From Dehalococcoidales bacterium (GTDB lineage: Bacteria; Chloroflexota; Dehalococcoidia; Dehalococcoidales; RBG-16-60-22): 5,446 nt of DNA. This document shows, piece by piece, positions 1-5,446 of the stretch. Every line of letters starts with the position of its first letter. Position 1 is the first letter of the stretch. The notes under the pieces were generated by a model that had not been told where the DNA came from, did not search any database, and was given only the letters and a program-made list of their open reading frames with translations. The position numbers were made by a program, and so were the translations under genes. The DNA is taken from positions 1 through 5,446 of the forward strand of contig JADHXF010000086.1 in NCBI GenBank assembly GCA_016783105.1, in the 5' to 3' direction.

Positions 1-273
1 GCCCATTATCCAGGGCCCTTCGTCAAGCTCAACCAGCAGAATGGTATAGGGCACTTCGTCCTCGCGCCCTTCGGCGGCAACGTTACAGGTGGTAAAGGTC
101 TGTATCTTGCCGTTGCCTTTCAGTTCCATAACCTCCAGGTCCGGACTGGCACAGCTGCGGCATACCATCTTGGGAGGCACGGTCACGATGCCACAATTCT
201 CACACTTCAATCCCAGCAGCTTGTTCTGCTTCAGCGCTTCGCTGTATTCTTTATAGCTCAGCTTATATTCCAT
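1..273 (-). CDS. DUF35-type Zn-ribbon/OB-fold protein, acyl-CoA-associated (C-terminus outside window)
   Basis: The N-terminal 91 residues of a short protein are visible; the frame runs open off the left edge, so it is partial. A short N-terminal helix (about 5-20) leads into a rubredoxin-like zinc ribbon with C24-x2-C27 and C38-x2-C41. An OB-fold-like strand region follows, with GKIQTF and a later VELDEGPW segment. This order is the DUF35 (Zn-ribbon plus OB-fold) layout, and family members are usually about 120-150 residues. DUF35 proteins typically sit beside thiolases or HMG-CoA synthases and, in archaeal complexes, bridge them and help bind CoA. Here it starts 29 bases after the thiolase stop, so it is most likely the thiolase's partner subunit. 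The ATG has a clear GGAGG (279-283) 5 bases upstream. The family call is confident. The exact substrate cannot be read from the sequence. Confidence 0.9.
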   Translation of the reverse strand, partial: MEYKLSYKEYSEALKQNKLLGLKCENCGIVTVPPKMVCRSCASPDLEVMELKGNGKIQTFTTCNVAAEGREDEVPYTILLVELDEGPWIMG

Positions 274-302
274 CTTGGCCTCCAGATATTAAACAATTCT
301 TA

Positions 303-1481
303 TTACCAGCCCCGCTGGAAAATCATATTGACCAGCGTGCAGCCATCACCGCCCAGGGTATCAGTCATGCCGACCCTGGCGCCCTCAACCTGACGCTCCG
401 GCTCCACCTCTCCCCTCAGCTGCTTGGCTATCTCATAAACCTGTCCGGCACCGGTGGCACCGATGGGATGCCCTTTCGATTTCAGCCCGCCGGAAGGATT
501 GATGGCGACTTTCCCGCCGATGTCGGCCTCGCCCTTCACCCAGGCTCCACCAGACGTACCGAAATCAAAAAAGCCGAGGCTCTCGGCAGAGATGAGGCTG
601 GCGATGCTGAAACAGTCGTGCAGCTCGCAGATATCGATATCCGCAGGTTTGAGTCCGGCCATGTCGTAAGCCTGTTGCGCGGATAACTCCCTGGACCTGA
701 ATCGCGGCAGATACTCCTGCTGGTTGGCCAGAGTCCCGTTGGAAGCCTGGCCCGTGCCGATAATGAACACCGGCTTGCCGGTCAGCTTCCTGGCGACCTC
801 CTCCGAAGCCAGCACCAGAGCGGCGGCGCCATCGGAAAACGGGCAGCAGTCATGCAACTGTATCGGCGTGCTCACCATGAAAGAGCTCAGCACCGCCTCC
901 ACGGTTACCTCTTTGCGCAGATGCGCCTTCGGGTTGAACCTGCCGTGCTTGTAGGACTGCAATGAAACGGTAGCCATTTGCTCCTTCAACTTCGACAGCG
1001 GTATGCCGTATTTCGCCGAGTACAAGTGAGCCAGCATGGCGAAGACGGCCGGAAAGGTCAGGCCCGAGGCAAACTCGTAGCGTGAATCACTGAACATGGC
1101 GAAGGTGCGCGTGGCCAGCGGTGTTCCCATGGTGGCCGCCCGCTCCACGCCACCGACCAGAACCACGTCATAGAAACCGGAAGCCACCCACATCCAGGCA
1201 TCCCGCACTGCCATGCTCGCCGAGGCGCAGGCGCCTTCATATCGATTGGCCGGCACATTAAAGCAGCCGATGTTCTCGGCGGCAAAAGCCTGTACCGAGC
1301 CCTGTCCTTCCGTAAAATCCCCCAGCGCGTTGCCCAGGAAAAGGGCCTGAATATCTTTCGGCTTCAGGTTTGATTCCGCGAGCGCTTCCGCAGCCGCTTC
1401 GGCAAAGAGCTCAACACTCGTTTTTTCCTGCGGGCCGCTGAAGTTCGTTTCCCCCACGCCAACTACCGCTACTTTGCGCAT
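303..1481 (-). CDS. SCP2-type thiolase (acetyl-CoA acetyltransferase-like)
   Basis: The 392-residue protein has the usual thiolase length. Thiolases cleave 3-ketoacyl-CoA with CoA or run the reverse Claisen condensation, in the cytoplasm. It opens with the typical MRKVAVVGVGETNF strand. The nucleophile is C85 in GACASAS. An HDCF motif lies at 288-291, GHPIGATG starts at 337 (H338), and a glycine turn GGDG sits at 377-380. HDCF in place of the NEAF-type motif of classical thiolases marks the SCP2/SCP-x branch. In that branch C290 is thought to take over the acid/base role; the position of the classical C-terminal CxG cysteine is Thr here (T375). I chose the ATG at 1481 because AGGAGG lies 6 bases before it; a TTG start at 1499 would place that ribosome site inside the coding region. 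The next gene is a DUF35 partner and the upstream gene an ETF:quinone-type oxidoreductase, which suggests fatty or aromatic acyl-CoA degradation. A non-degradative acyl transfer role cannot be excluded. Confidence 0.93.
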   Translation of the reverse strand: MRKVAVVGVGETNFSGPQEKTSVELFAEAAAEALAESNLKPKDIQALFLGNALGDFTEGQGSVQAFAAENIGCFNVPANRYEGACASASMAVRDAWMWVASGFYDVVLVGGVERAATMGTPLATRTFAMFSDSRYEFASGLTFPAVFAMLAHLYSAKYGIPLSKLKEQMATVSLQSYKHGRFNPKAHLRKEVTVEAVLSSFMVSTPIQLHDCCPFSDGAAALVLASEEVARKLTGKPVFIIGTGQASNGTLANQQEYLPRFRSRELSAQQAYDMAGLKPADIDICELHDCFSIASLISAESLGFFDFGTSGGAWVKGEADIGGKVAINPSGGLKSKGHPIGATGAGQVYEIAKQLRGEVEPERQVEGARVGMTDTLGGDGCTLVNMIFQRGW

Positions 1482-1548
1482 ATCTCCCCTCCTGTTCAAA
1501 GTCTCCCTCTAAATATAACTTACAATATTCCCGATATACCGTCAAACG
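1482..1548 (-). promoter_or_regulatory. AT-rich 67-base spacer with a weak candidate promoter
   Basis: This is the longest non-coding gap in the window and is visibly more AT-rich than its flanks. On the minus strand a TTGACG (1540-1545) is followed 17 bases later by TAAGTT (1517-1522). The first is a good -35 match and the second a poor -10 match (three of six bases). A purine-rich AGAGGGAGA and then the thiolase ribosome site follow. It could be a secondary promoter for the thiolase and DUF35 genes. I see no convincing terminator hairpin with a T-run after the oxidoreductase gene, so read-through is also possible. The spacer is certain; its promoter activity is a guess. Confidence 0.25.
1488..1493 (-). 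promoter_or_regulatory. Ribosome binding site that fixes the thiolase start
   Basis: The minus strand reads AGGAGG followed by GGAGAT and then ATG at 1481. This is a near-perfect Shine-Dalgarno with a 6-base spacer. It rules in favour of the ATG at 1481 over the in-frame TTG at 1499. Confidence 0.85.
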
Positions 1549-3597
1549 TCAGGATAGCGCCTTAATGACCAGCTCGGCGATGTCCATAGCCCTGACCGAT
1601 TCCGCCGCCTCTTTGGTCTGTATCCCGTCCTCAAACATCTGCAGGCAGTAGGGACAGGCCGTGGCAATGACCCCGGCTTTTGTCGCCAGCGCCTGCTCGG
1701 TACGCATTTCATTGATTCTCTCGCCCGTCTTCTGCTCTTCCAGCCACAGGTGCCCGCCGCCAGCACCGCAGCAGAAGCCGTGTTCCAGATTGCGTGCCAT
1801 CTCCACCAGCTTCACCCCGCCGAGACTGCGCAGAACCTGCCGCGGCGCATCATAAATGCTGTTGTACCGCCCCAGGTAGCACGAGTCATGGTAGGTAACC
1901 AGACCGGTCATTCCCTTAATGCCCGGCAGTTTGCCTTCCCCGATTAGGCTGTTAATCAACTCGGTATGATGTAAAACCTGAAACCCGCCGCCAAACTGGG
2001 GATACTCATGTTTCAATGTATTGTAGCAGTGGGGACAGCCGGTAACTATCCTTTTGATTCCGTAGTTCTTCAGCAGCTCAATGTTCTGCTGCGCCTGCAT
2101 CTGGAAAAGGTATTCGTTCCCAAGTCGACGTGCCGGGTCGCCGCAGCACACCTCTTCAGCCCCCAGGATGCCGAAGTTCACACCCGCCGTTTTCATTATC
2201 CCGACAATAGCCTGAGCCACCCGAGTGCTTCTTTCCTCCAGAGCCTCGGTGCAGCCGACCCAGAACAGTATGTCAACATCGCTATCGTCAGCCAGCGCTT
2301 TGACCTCAAGCCCCTCTGTCCAGTCGGTGCGGCTCAGTGTAGTCCCCCGCCACGGGTGCCCCCTGGTCTCAAGGCATTTCAGGGCGCCCTCCCCGGTCTC
2401 GGGAATAGTTGCCTGCTCCATCACCAGGTTTCTCCTCATCTCAATGAGCTTGACCATGGGCTCGACGTATACCGGACAGACCTCCTGGCAGGCATAGCAG
2501 GTGGTGCAGTTCCATATTTCGTCCTCGACCACCACCCCACCAATCATCCGCCCGTTATCTTCCGGGGTTTCTTCCTCACTTCTCCGTTTCCGCAACGCCG
2601 GCGCCCGCTCCAGCAGGTGTCCCCTCAGGTCCTGGATTACCTTCTTCGGGCTCAGCGGCTTGCCGCTGAGGTAAGCGGGGCAGCTGTCCTGGCAGCGCCC
2701 GCAGCGCGTGCAGGCGTCAAGGTCCAGCAGGTGCTTCCAGGTGAAATTCTGAATACGGTCGACCCCGAAGGTCTCCGTTGCCTCCATATCAATCGGCACC
2801 AGGGCACCCCGTGCCTCAAGATTGCGGAAAAAGACATTTAGCGGCGAAACGATGATGTGCCATAATCGATTCCAGGTCAGTGAGACGTAAATAATCGCGC
2901 CCAACACTAAAATAGAATGAAGCCACCAGATAACCTGATGCCAGGAAAGCAATGCCGACTGGCCCAGCCCCCTGAGCCCCAGGGCAACGAGGTAACCGCC
3001 GGGCGACCATGCTGCCCATTCCGGGCTGGTCTTTAGCTCGGTAGCGGCGATGCGTAACCCTTCAACAACAAAGCCACTGACCGCCACAACGAGAAGAAGC
3101 AGCAGGGCAATCAGGTCTTCCCGCCGGTTATCCAGTCGGTCCGGCTTCTGAACGTAGCGCCGGTACATGGCCATAAGAACCCCGATAATGAGCAGCAGGC
3201 CAAAGATATCGAGAACCAGCGAGACACCAAGATAAACATTGCCCTCCAGGAAATCATAAATGTAATGGCTCGCAGCTACCAGCACCGTCCCCATGAACAG
3301 GACGACACAGCCCGAAAAAATGAGGAAATGGATTATTCCCGGATACAATTCCCGGAAATGCGCCCCCCTGCTCACACCGAAGAGCTTGCCGTGCAGCAGG
3401 AGGTGTACCACCGTGTAGGCCAGAAATGCCCGCACCCTTCTTCCCAGCTGGCTGAACCGGTCATCCGGTCGGCCTATTCGCCAGAGCCTTACCCGGCGGT
3501 AGAATGCGTAAATGAAAATGCCGACCGCCGCCGCGGCCAGCACATCCATAATAACGCCGAGCTGAATATTCCAGAATACTTCTCTCGCTGGCTCCAT
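1549..3597 (-). CDS. NarI-like/4Fe-4S/CCG membrane oxidoreductase, likely ETF:(methyl)menaquinone oxidoreductase (EMO-like)
   Basis: The 682-residue protein fuses three modules. Residues 1 to about 255 form a cytochrome b domain like nitrate reductase gamma, with membrane helices near 14-33, 57-73, 87-113, 124-146, 160-180 and 220-245. Histidines H65, H69, H90, H227 and H247 are heme b ligand candidates. Residues 296-306 (C-x2-C-x2-C-x3-C-P) and 364-374 (same spacing) are two 4Fe-4S sites, with GKPLSPKKV after the first. Two HdrD-type CCG domains follow: C449, C484-C485-G486, C521-P-H-C524; and C573, C609-C610-G611, C648-P-Y-C651. All cysteines are intact. In known relatives such fusions take electrons from reduced ETF and pass them to menaquinone during anaerobic acyl-CoA oxidation. 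The adjacent thiolase supports that. Other electron donors remain possible for HdrD-like proteins, and no etfAB is in the window. The ATG at 3597 has GGAAGGG 6 bases upstream; an in-frame TTG at 3612 would swallow that site. Confidence 0.9.
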   Translation of the reverse strand: MEPAREVFWNIQLGVIMDVLAAAAVGIFIYAFYRRVRLWRIGRPDDRFSQLGRRVRAFLAYTVVHLLLHGKLFGVSRGAHFRELYPGIIHFLIFSGCVVLFMGTVLVAASHYIYDFLEGNVYLGVSLVLDIFGLLLIIGVLMAMYRRYVQKPDRLDNRREDLIALLLLLVVAVSGFVVEGLRIAATELKTSPEWAAWSPGGYLVALGLRGLGQSALLSWHQVIWWLHSILVLGAIIYVSLTWNRLWHIIVSPLNVFFRNLEARGALVPIDMEATETFGVDRIQNFTWKHLLDLDACTRCGRCQDSCPAYLSGKPLSPKKVIQDLRGHLLERAPALRKRRSEEETPEDNGRMIGGVVVEDEIWNCTTCYACQEVCPVYVEPMVKLIEMRRNLVMEQATIPETGEGALKCLETRGHPWRGTTLSRTDWTEGLEVKALADDSDVDILFWVGCTEALEERSTRVAQAIVGIMKTAGVNFGILGAEEVCCGDPARRLGNEYLFQMQAQQNIELLKNYGIKRIVTGCPHCYNTLKHEYPQFGGGFQVLHHTELINSLIGEGKLPGIKGMTGLVTYHDSCYLGRYNSIYDAPRQVLRSLGGVKLVEMARNLEHGFCCGAGGGHLWLEEQKTGERINEMRTEQALATKAGVIATACPYCLQMFEDGIQTKEAAESVRAMDIAELVIKALS

Positions 3598-3603
3598 AAA
3601 TAT

Positions 3604-3610
3604 CCCTTCC
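3604..3610 (-). promoter_or_regulatory. Ribosome binding site that fixes the oxidoreductase start
   Basis: The minus strand reads GGAAGGG, then six bases (ATATTT), then ATG at 3597. The spacing is ideal. This supports the 682-residue form over a form beginning five codons earlier at a TTG. Confidence 0.75.
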
Positions 3611-3624
3611 AAGGTAATATATTA

Positions 3625-4110
3625 TCAGCGCAGCCGGGTAACAGCAAAGTAAATACCGAGTGCCACTGATATCAGGTCAAACAAAATATGAAGAATGCCA
3701 GCAGGAAGTCCGAAAAATAAAAAGATACTGACCAGGTAACTGATGATTACACCCGCGCCGGCCACCGCCGCCAACCCCTTGCCCCGCTTCCGGTTGACGG
3801 CCCGACCGACCACCTCACCGATGACGTAGCCGACTCCGGCACCGATTAACAGGTTTAAGAAAAAGAAGGGGATAAATGTATTCGCCAGTCCCCAGAGCAC
3901 GCCGCGGGCCAGTGCCATGCCCAGGGCAGGGCCGACCGCCCGGAGGTAATATTTAGTGGAGACGCGGTAGGTCGGCAATTTATATAATCGGGCACATTCC
4001 GGGCACCTGGCACCCACCAGTGTCTGCACCATGCACCTGGGGCATATCGGTTTCCCGCATTTACCGCACTTAAGATTCGTTTCCACTCTGGGATGCGCCG
4101 CACACTTCAT
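3625..4110 (-). CDS. B-box zinc finger membrane protein of unknown function
   Basis: The 161-residue protein has an N-terminal B-box-like zinc finger with eight candidate ligands: C3, H6, C15, C18, C23, C26, C36 and C39, including the HP..E.N.KC spacing typical of prokaryotic B-box domains. A basic linker (about 41-57) leads to hydrophobic segments near 58-75, 79-102, 113-133 and 136-157. A cluster of Arg and Lys (103-111) sits between two helices, and by the positive-inside rule that loop and the zinc finger would be cytoplasmic. The function is unknown; zinc fingers of this type usually mediate protein contacts. Its ATG overlaps the plsY stop by one base (TGATG), which points to translational coupling. 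The only Shine-Dalgarno-like sequence is a weak AAGGGA set rather far upstream inside plsY, which also fits coupling. The domain assignment is solid; no role in lipid or electron metabolism is shown. Confidence 0.87.
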   Translation of the reverse strand: MKCAAHPRVETNLKCGKCGKPICPRCMVQTLVGARCPECARLYKLPTYRVSTKYYLRAVGPALGMALARGVLWGLANTFIPFFFLNLLIGAGVGYVIGEVVGRAVNRKRGKGLAAVAGAGVIISYLVSIFLFFGLPAGILHILFDLISVALGIYFAVTRLR

Positions 4111-4820
4111 CAGTCAATCTCGTCCCTTAATTCTTTGATAACCTCTGCTTTGAAAGGGCGTCGATACATCCATGCTTTTCGATCCATTATATCCCGGTCA
4201 AAAAGCAGGCGGTTCAGCAGCACCCTTTTCTTATTAATCGAGGTGCCCTCAACCACTCTTGGCGCCACCAGGCGTTTTATCACCACTATCAAAAAGATAG
4301 CCAGGAATCCCAGCGTTGTCGTCACTGGCTCGTAAAAGGCGCTGACCACGGGCAGTGAGGTAATGCTGACCAGTACCGGTAGCGGCGAGCTTCGCAGTAT
4401 AATGACGCCAATGGCAAGACAGGCCAAACAGGTGACCGCCACCCACGGCGTTACCGCATTGATTAACGGGAGGATAAGGACAACCCCAATTGCGGTGGCG
4501 ATACCCCGGCCGCCACCGAAGCGGCAAAAGATAGACCAGTTATGCCCTATGACTGCCGCCGCACCCACCATCAGCTGCTGGGCCACGCTCAGTCCCAGGA
4601 CCTGTGCCACCCAGACCATCAGTATCCCTTTGCCTAAGTCAAAAGCGCCGGCTGGCAAACCGAGTTTCCAGGAGGTCATCCGCCAGAGGTTGCCAGCTCC
4701 AACCTGACCAGTGCCGTGCTGCCTGATGTCTATGCCACGGACTAACCTGGCCACGATATACGCGGCCGGGACGGAACCCAGAAGATAGGCTGCCAGCATT
4801 AAGGCAAACCAGATAGCCAT
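4110..4820 (-). CDS. plsY: PlsY-type membrane acyltransferase homologue, divergent, with C-terminal extension
   Basis: The 236-residue integral membrane protein has the PlsY fold pattern. Canonical PlsY moves an acyl group from acyl-phosphate to glycerol-3-phosphate to make lysophosphatidate. Visible signatures are an N-terminal LLGSVPAAYIV helix, motif 1 as GTGQVGAGN (36-44), D61 with K64-G65, and motif 3 as GHNW (92-95) with FGGGRGIAT (101-109). About seven hydrophobic segments can be drawn (3-24, 52-74, 80-98, 107-126, 127-143, 147-163, 167-184). Several positions depart from the usual consensus: motif 1 is normally GSGNxGATN, motif 3 GGKGxAT, and the C-terminal RHxxNIxRL element is not recognisable (KRLVAPRVVEGT at 182-193). 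A charged tail of about 45 residues extends past the usual end near 200. It may be a second, specialised PlsY. GGAG lies 5 bases before the ATG, and the gene begins 20 bases after the PHP gene. The symbol reflects family membership, not proven activity. Confidence 0.85.
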   Translation of the reverse strand: MAIWFALMLAAYLLGSVPAAYIVARLVRGIDIRQHGTGQVGAGNLWRMTSWKLGLPAGAFDLGKGILMVWVAQVLGLSVAQQLMVGAAAVIGHNWSIFCRFGGGRGIATAIGVVLILPLINAVTPWVAVTCLACLAIGVIILRSSPLPVLVSITSLPVVSAFYEPVTTTLGFLAIFLIVVIKRLVAPRVVEGTSINKKRVLLNRLLFDRDIMDRKAWMYRRPFKAEVIKELRDEID

Positions 4821-4840
4821 AGACTCTCCGCAGGAATAAC

Positions 4841-5446
4841 TTATTTTAAATAGGCTAACTTTATCATTTTTGGCTCGGCCCGCGCCATCAGCCTGTCTAC
4901 CGCTTCCATGGGTACCTCCACCCCTCCTATCAGGGTCTCTTTGCTCTCATCCAGGCCGTGATAATCGCTGCCACCGGTAACAAACAGCCCGTGGTTTTTC
5001 GCCAGGGCGATGAGGGTGCCTGTCTCTTCACCGGTATGACTGCCATAATAGGCTTCAATGCCCGCCATCCCGGCGGCCTTCATCTCCGCAATCGTCGCTT
5101 CAGGCTCAGGGACGGTAAACGGGTGCGCCATAACGGCCACACCACGGCTGCGCAATATCAGCTGCACCGCCTCCACCGGGGTCATCTTTTCCCGCTCCAC
5201 ATAGGCCGGGCCGTCACGCGCAATGTACCTGTCAAACGCTTCCCCTATGGAACTGATGTACCTTTTCTCCAGCATCGCCTGCGCGATGTGAGGTCGGCCG
5301 ATGGTACCGCTGCCGGCGATTTCCCGGACGCGCTCCCAGCTTATGCGGACGCCGAGCCCGGCGAGCCTGTCCACCATACCCTGCGCCCGTCCTACCCGGG
5401 AATTGCGAAACCTTTCCAGCGCCGCGGCCAGCTCTTCACTGGTGTA
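4841..5446 (-). CDS. PHP-domain metal-dependent phosphoesterase (N-terminus outside window)
   Basis: The C-terminal 201 residues are visible. The frame stays open to the right edge, so an internal methionine at 5377 is not the start; the residues upstream of it (beginning YTSEELAAAL) fit the family. Motifs in the visible part are GRPHIA (50-55), AHPF (107-110), IEAYYGSH (130-137) and GGSDYHG (158-164). His and Asp residues in these motifs are expected metal ligands of the PHP fold. The GRPHIA insert and the overall layout match the YciV/RNase AM-like group, cytoplasmic enzymes acting on 3',5'-bisphosphonucleotides, 5'-phosphorylated RNA ends or other phosphoesters. Family members are about 270-290 residues, so roughly 80 residues including the first HxH metal motif are missing here. 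It ends 20 bases before plsY and is probably co-transcribed. The substrate cannot be assigned. Confidence 0.9.
   Translation of the reverse strand, partial: YTSEELAAALERFRNSRVGRAQGMVDRLAGLGVRISWERVREIAGSGTIGRPHIAQAMLEKRYISSIGEAFDRYIARDGPAYVEREKMTPVEAVQLILRSRGVAVMAHPFTVPEPEATIAEMKAAGMAGIEAYYGSHTGEETGTLIALAKNHGLFVTGGSDYHGLDESKETLIGGVEVPMEAVDRLMARAEPKMIKLAYLK

Larger units (their letters stand above)
1..5446 (-). other. Candidate single leftward transcription unit of six genes
   Basis: All six genes are on the minus strand. The gaps in order of transcription are 20 bases, a 1-base overlap, 27 bases, 67 bases and 29 bases. No terminator-like hairpin followed by a T-run is apparent in any gap, and the upstream promoter must lie beyond the right edge. 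The grouping is inferred from spacing only. The 67-base spacer before the thiolase gene is the most likely break. Confidence 0.5.

Noticed and set aside
296..306. Any short peptide gene or RNA in the 29-base gap between thiolase and DUF35
   Set aside because: The gap is fully explained by a stop codon and the GGAGG ribosome site of the next gene; nothing else fits in it.
1510..1530. AATAT and ATATT inverted repeat in the spacer before the thiolase, considered as an operator or terminator
   Set aside because: Five-base AT arms around an eight-base loop are too weak for a terminator and too short to claim as a regulator site.
2008..2841. A 277-codon open frame on the plus strand opposite the oxidoreductase gene
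   Set aside because: It lies wholly antisense to a well-supported gene with intact Fe-S and CCG motifs. Its translation shows no recognisable domain and looks like a low-stop-codon shadow of GC-rich coding sequence.
3615..3624. A perfect 10-base palindrome TAATATATTA between the B-box and oxidoreductase genes
   Set aside because: It is short and purely AT, so it cannot form a stable hairpin, has no T-run behind it, and resembles no operator I know. It may simply be AT-rich spacer.
4841..5377. Treating the PHP gene as complete from the methionine at 5377
   Set aside because: The frame continues without a stop to the window edge with family-like sequence, and the N-terminal HxH metal motif of the PHP fold is absent from the shorter form.

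Overview
The window is a dense, all-minus-strand gene run from an anaerobic, moderately GC-rich bacterium. My best guess is an uncultured Chloroflexota, most likely of the Dehalococcoidia type. That rests on the gene mix: an SCP2-type thiolase with a Zn-ribbon/OB-fold partner, a NarI-like/Fe-S/CCG membrane oxidoreductase, a B-box zinc finger membrane protein, and a PlsY-like protein with a C-terminal extension. It is an impression from family knowledge and has not been tested by phylogeny. No mobile element, CRISPR array, tRNA, rRNA or phage gene is visible.

In the direction of transcription (right to left) the order is as follows. (1) The C-terminal 201 residues of a PHP-domain metal-dependent phosphoesterase, cut by the right edge. 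(2) A PlsY-type integral membrane acyltransferase homologue, starting 20 bases later. (3) A small B-box zinc finger/multi-helix membrane protein whose start overlaps the plsY stop (TGATG). (4) 27 bases on, a 682-residue membrane oxidoreductase with a NarI-like cytochrome b domain, two 4Fe-4S motifs and two cysteine-rich CCG domains. (5) After a 67-base AT-rich spacer, a 392-residue SCP2-type thiolase. (6) 29 bases on, the N-terminal 91 residues of a DUF35-type Zn-ribbon/OB-fold protein, cut by the left edge. Gaps are at most 67 bases, so all six genes could be one transcription unit. The 67-base gap is the only place where an internal promoter is plausible.

The three downstream genes fit acyl-CoA metabolism. 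The thiolase/DUF35 pair would cleave or condense 3-ketoacyl-CoA. The oxidoreductase resembles the EMO-type enzymes that pass electrons from reduced ETF (fed by acyl-CoA dehydrogenases) to menaquinone. The upstream part (PHP phosphoesterase, PlsY homologue, B-box protein) concerns phosphoester and membrane-lipid chemistry and has no obvious direct link. The least ordinary items are the PlsY homologue, which departs from the family consensus in all its signature motifs, and the B-box membrane protein of unknown function coupled to it. I do not see a clearly new defence, mobile or regulatory system here.
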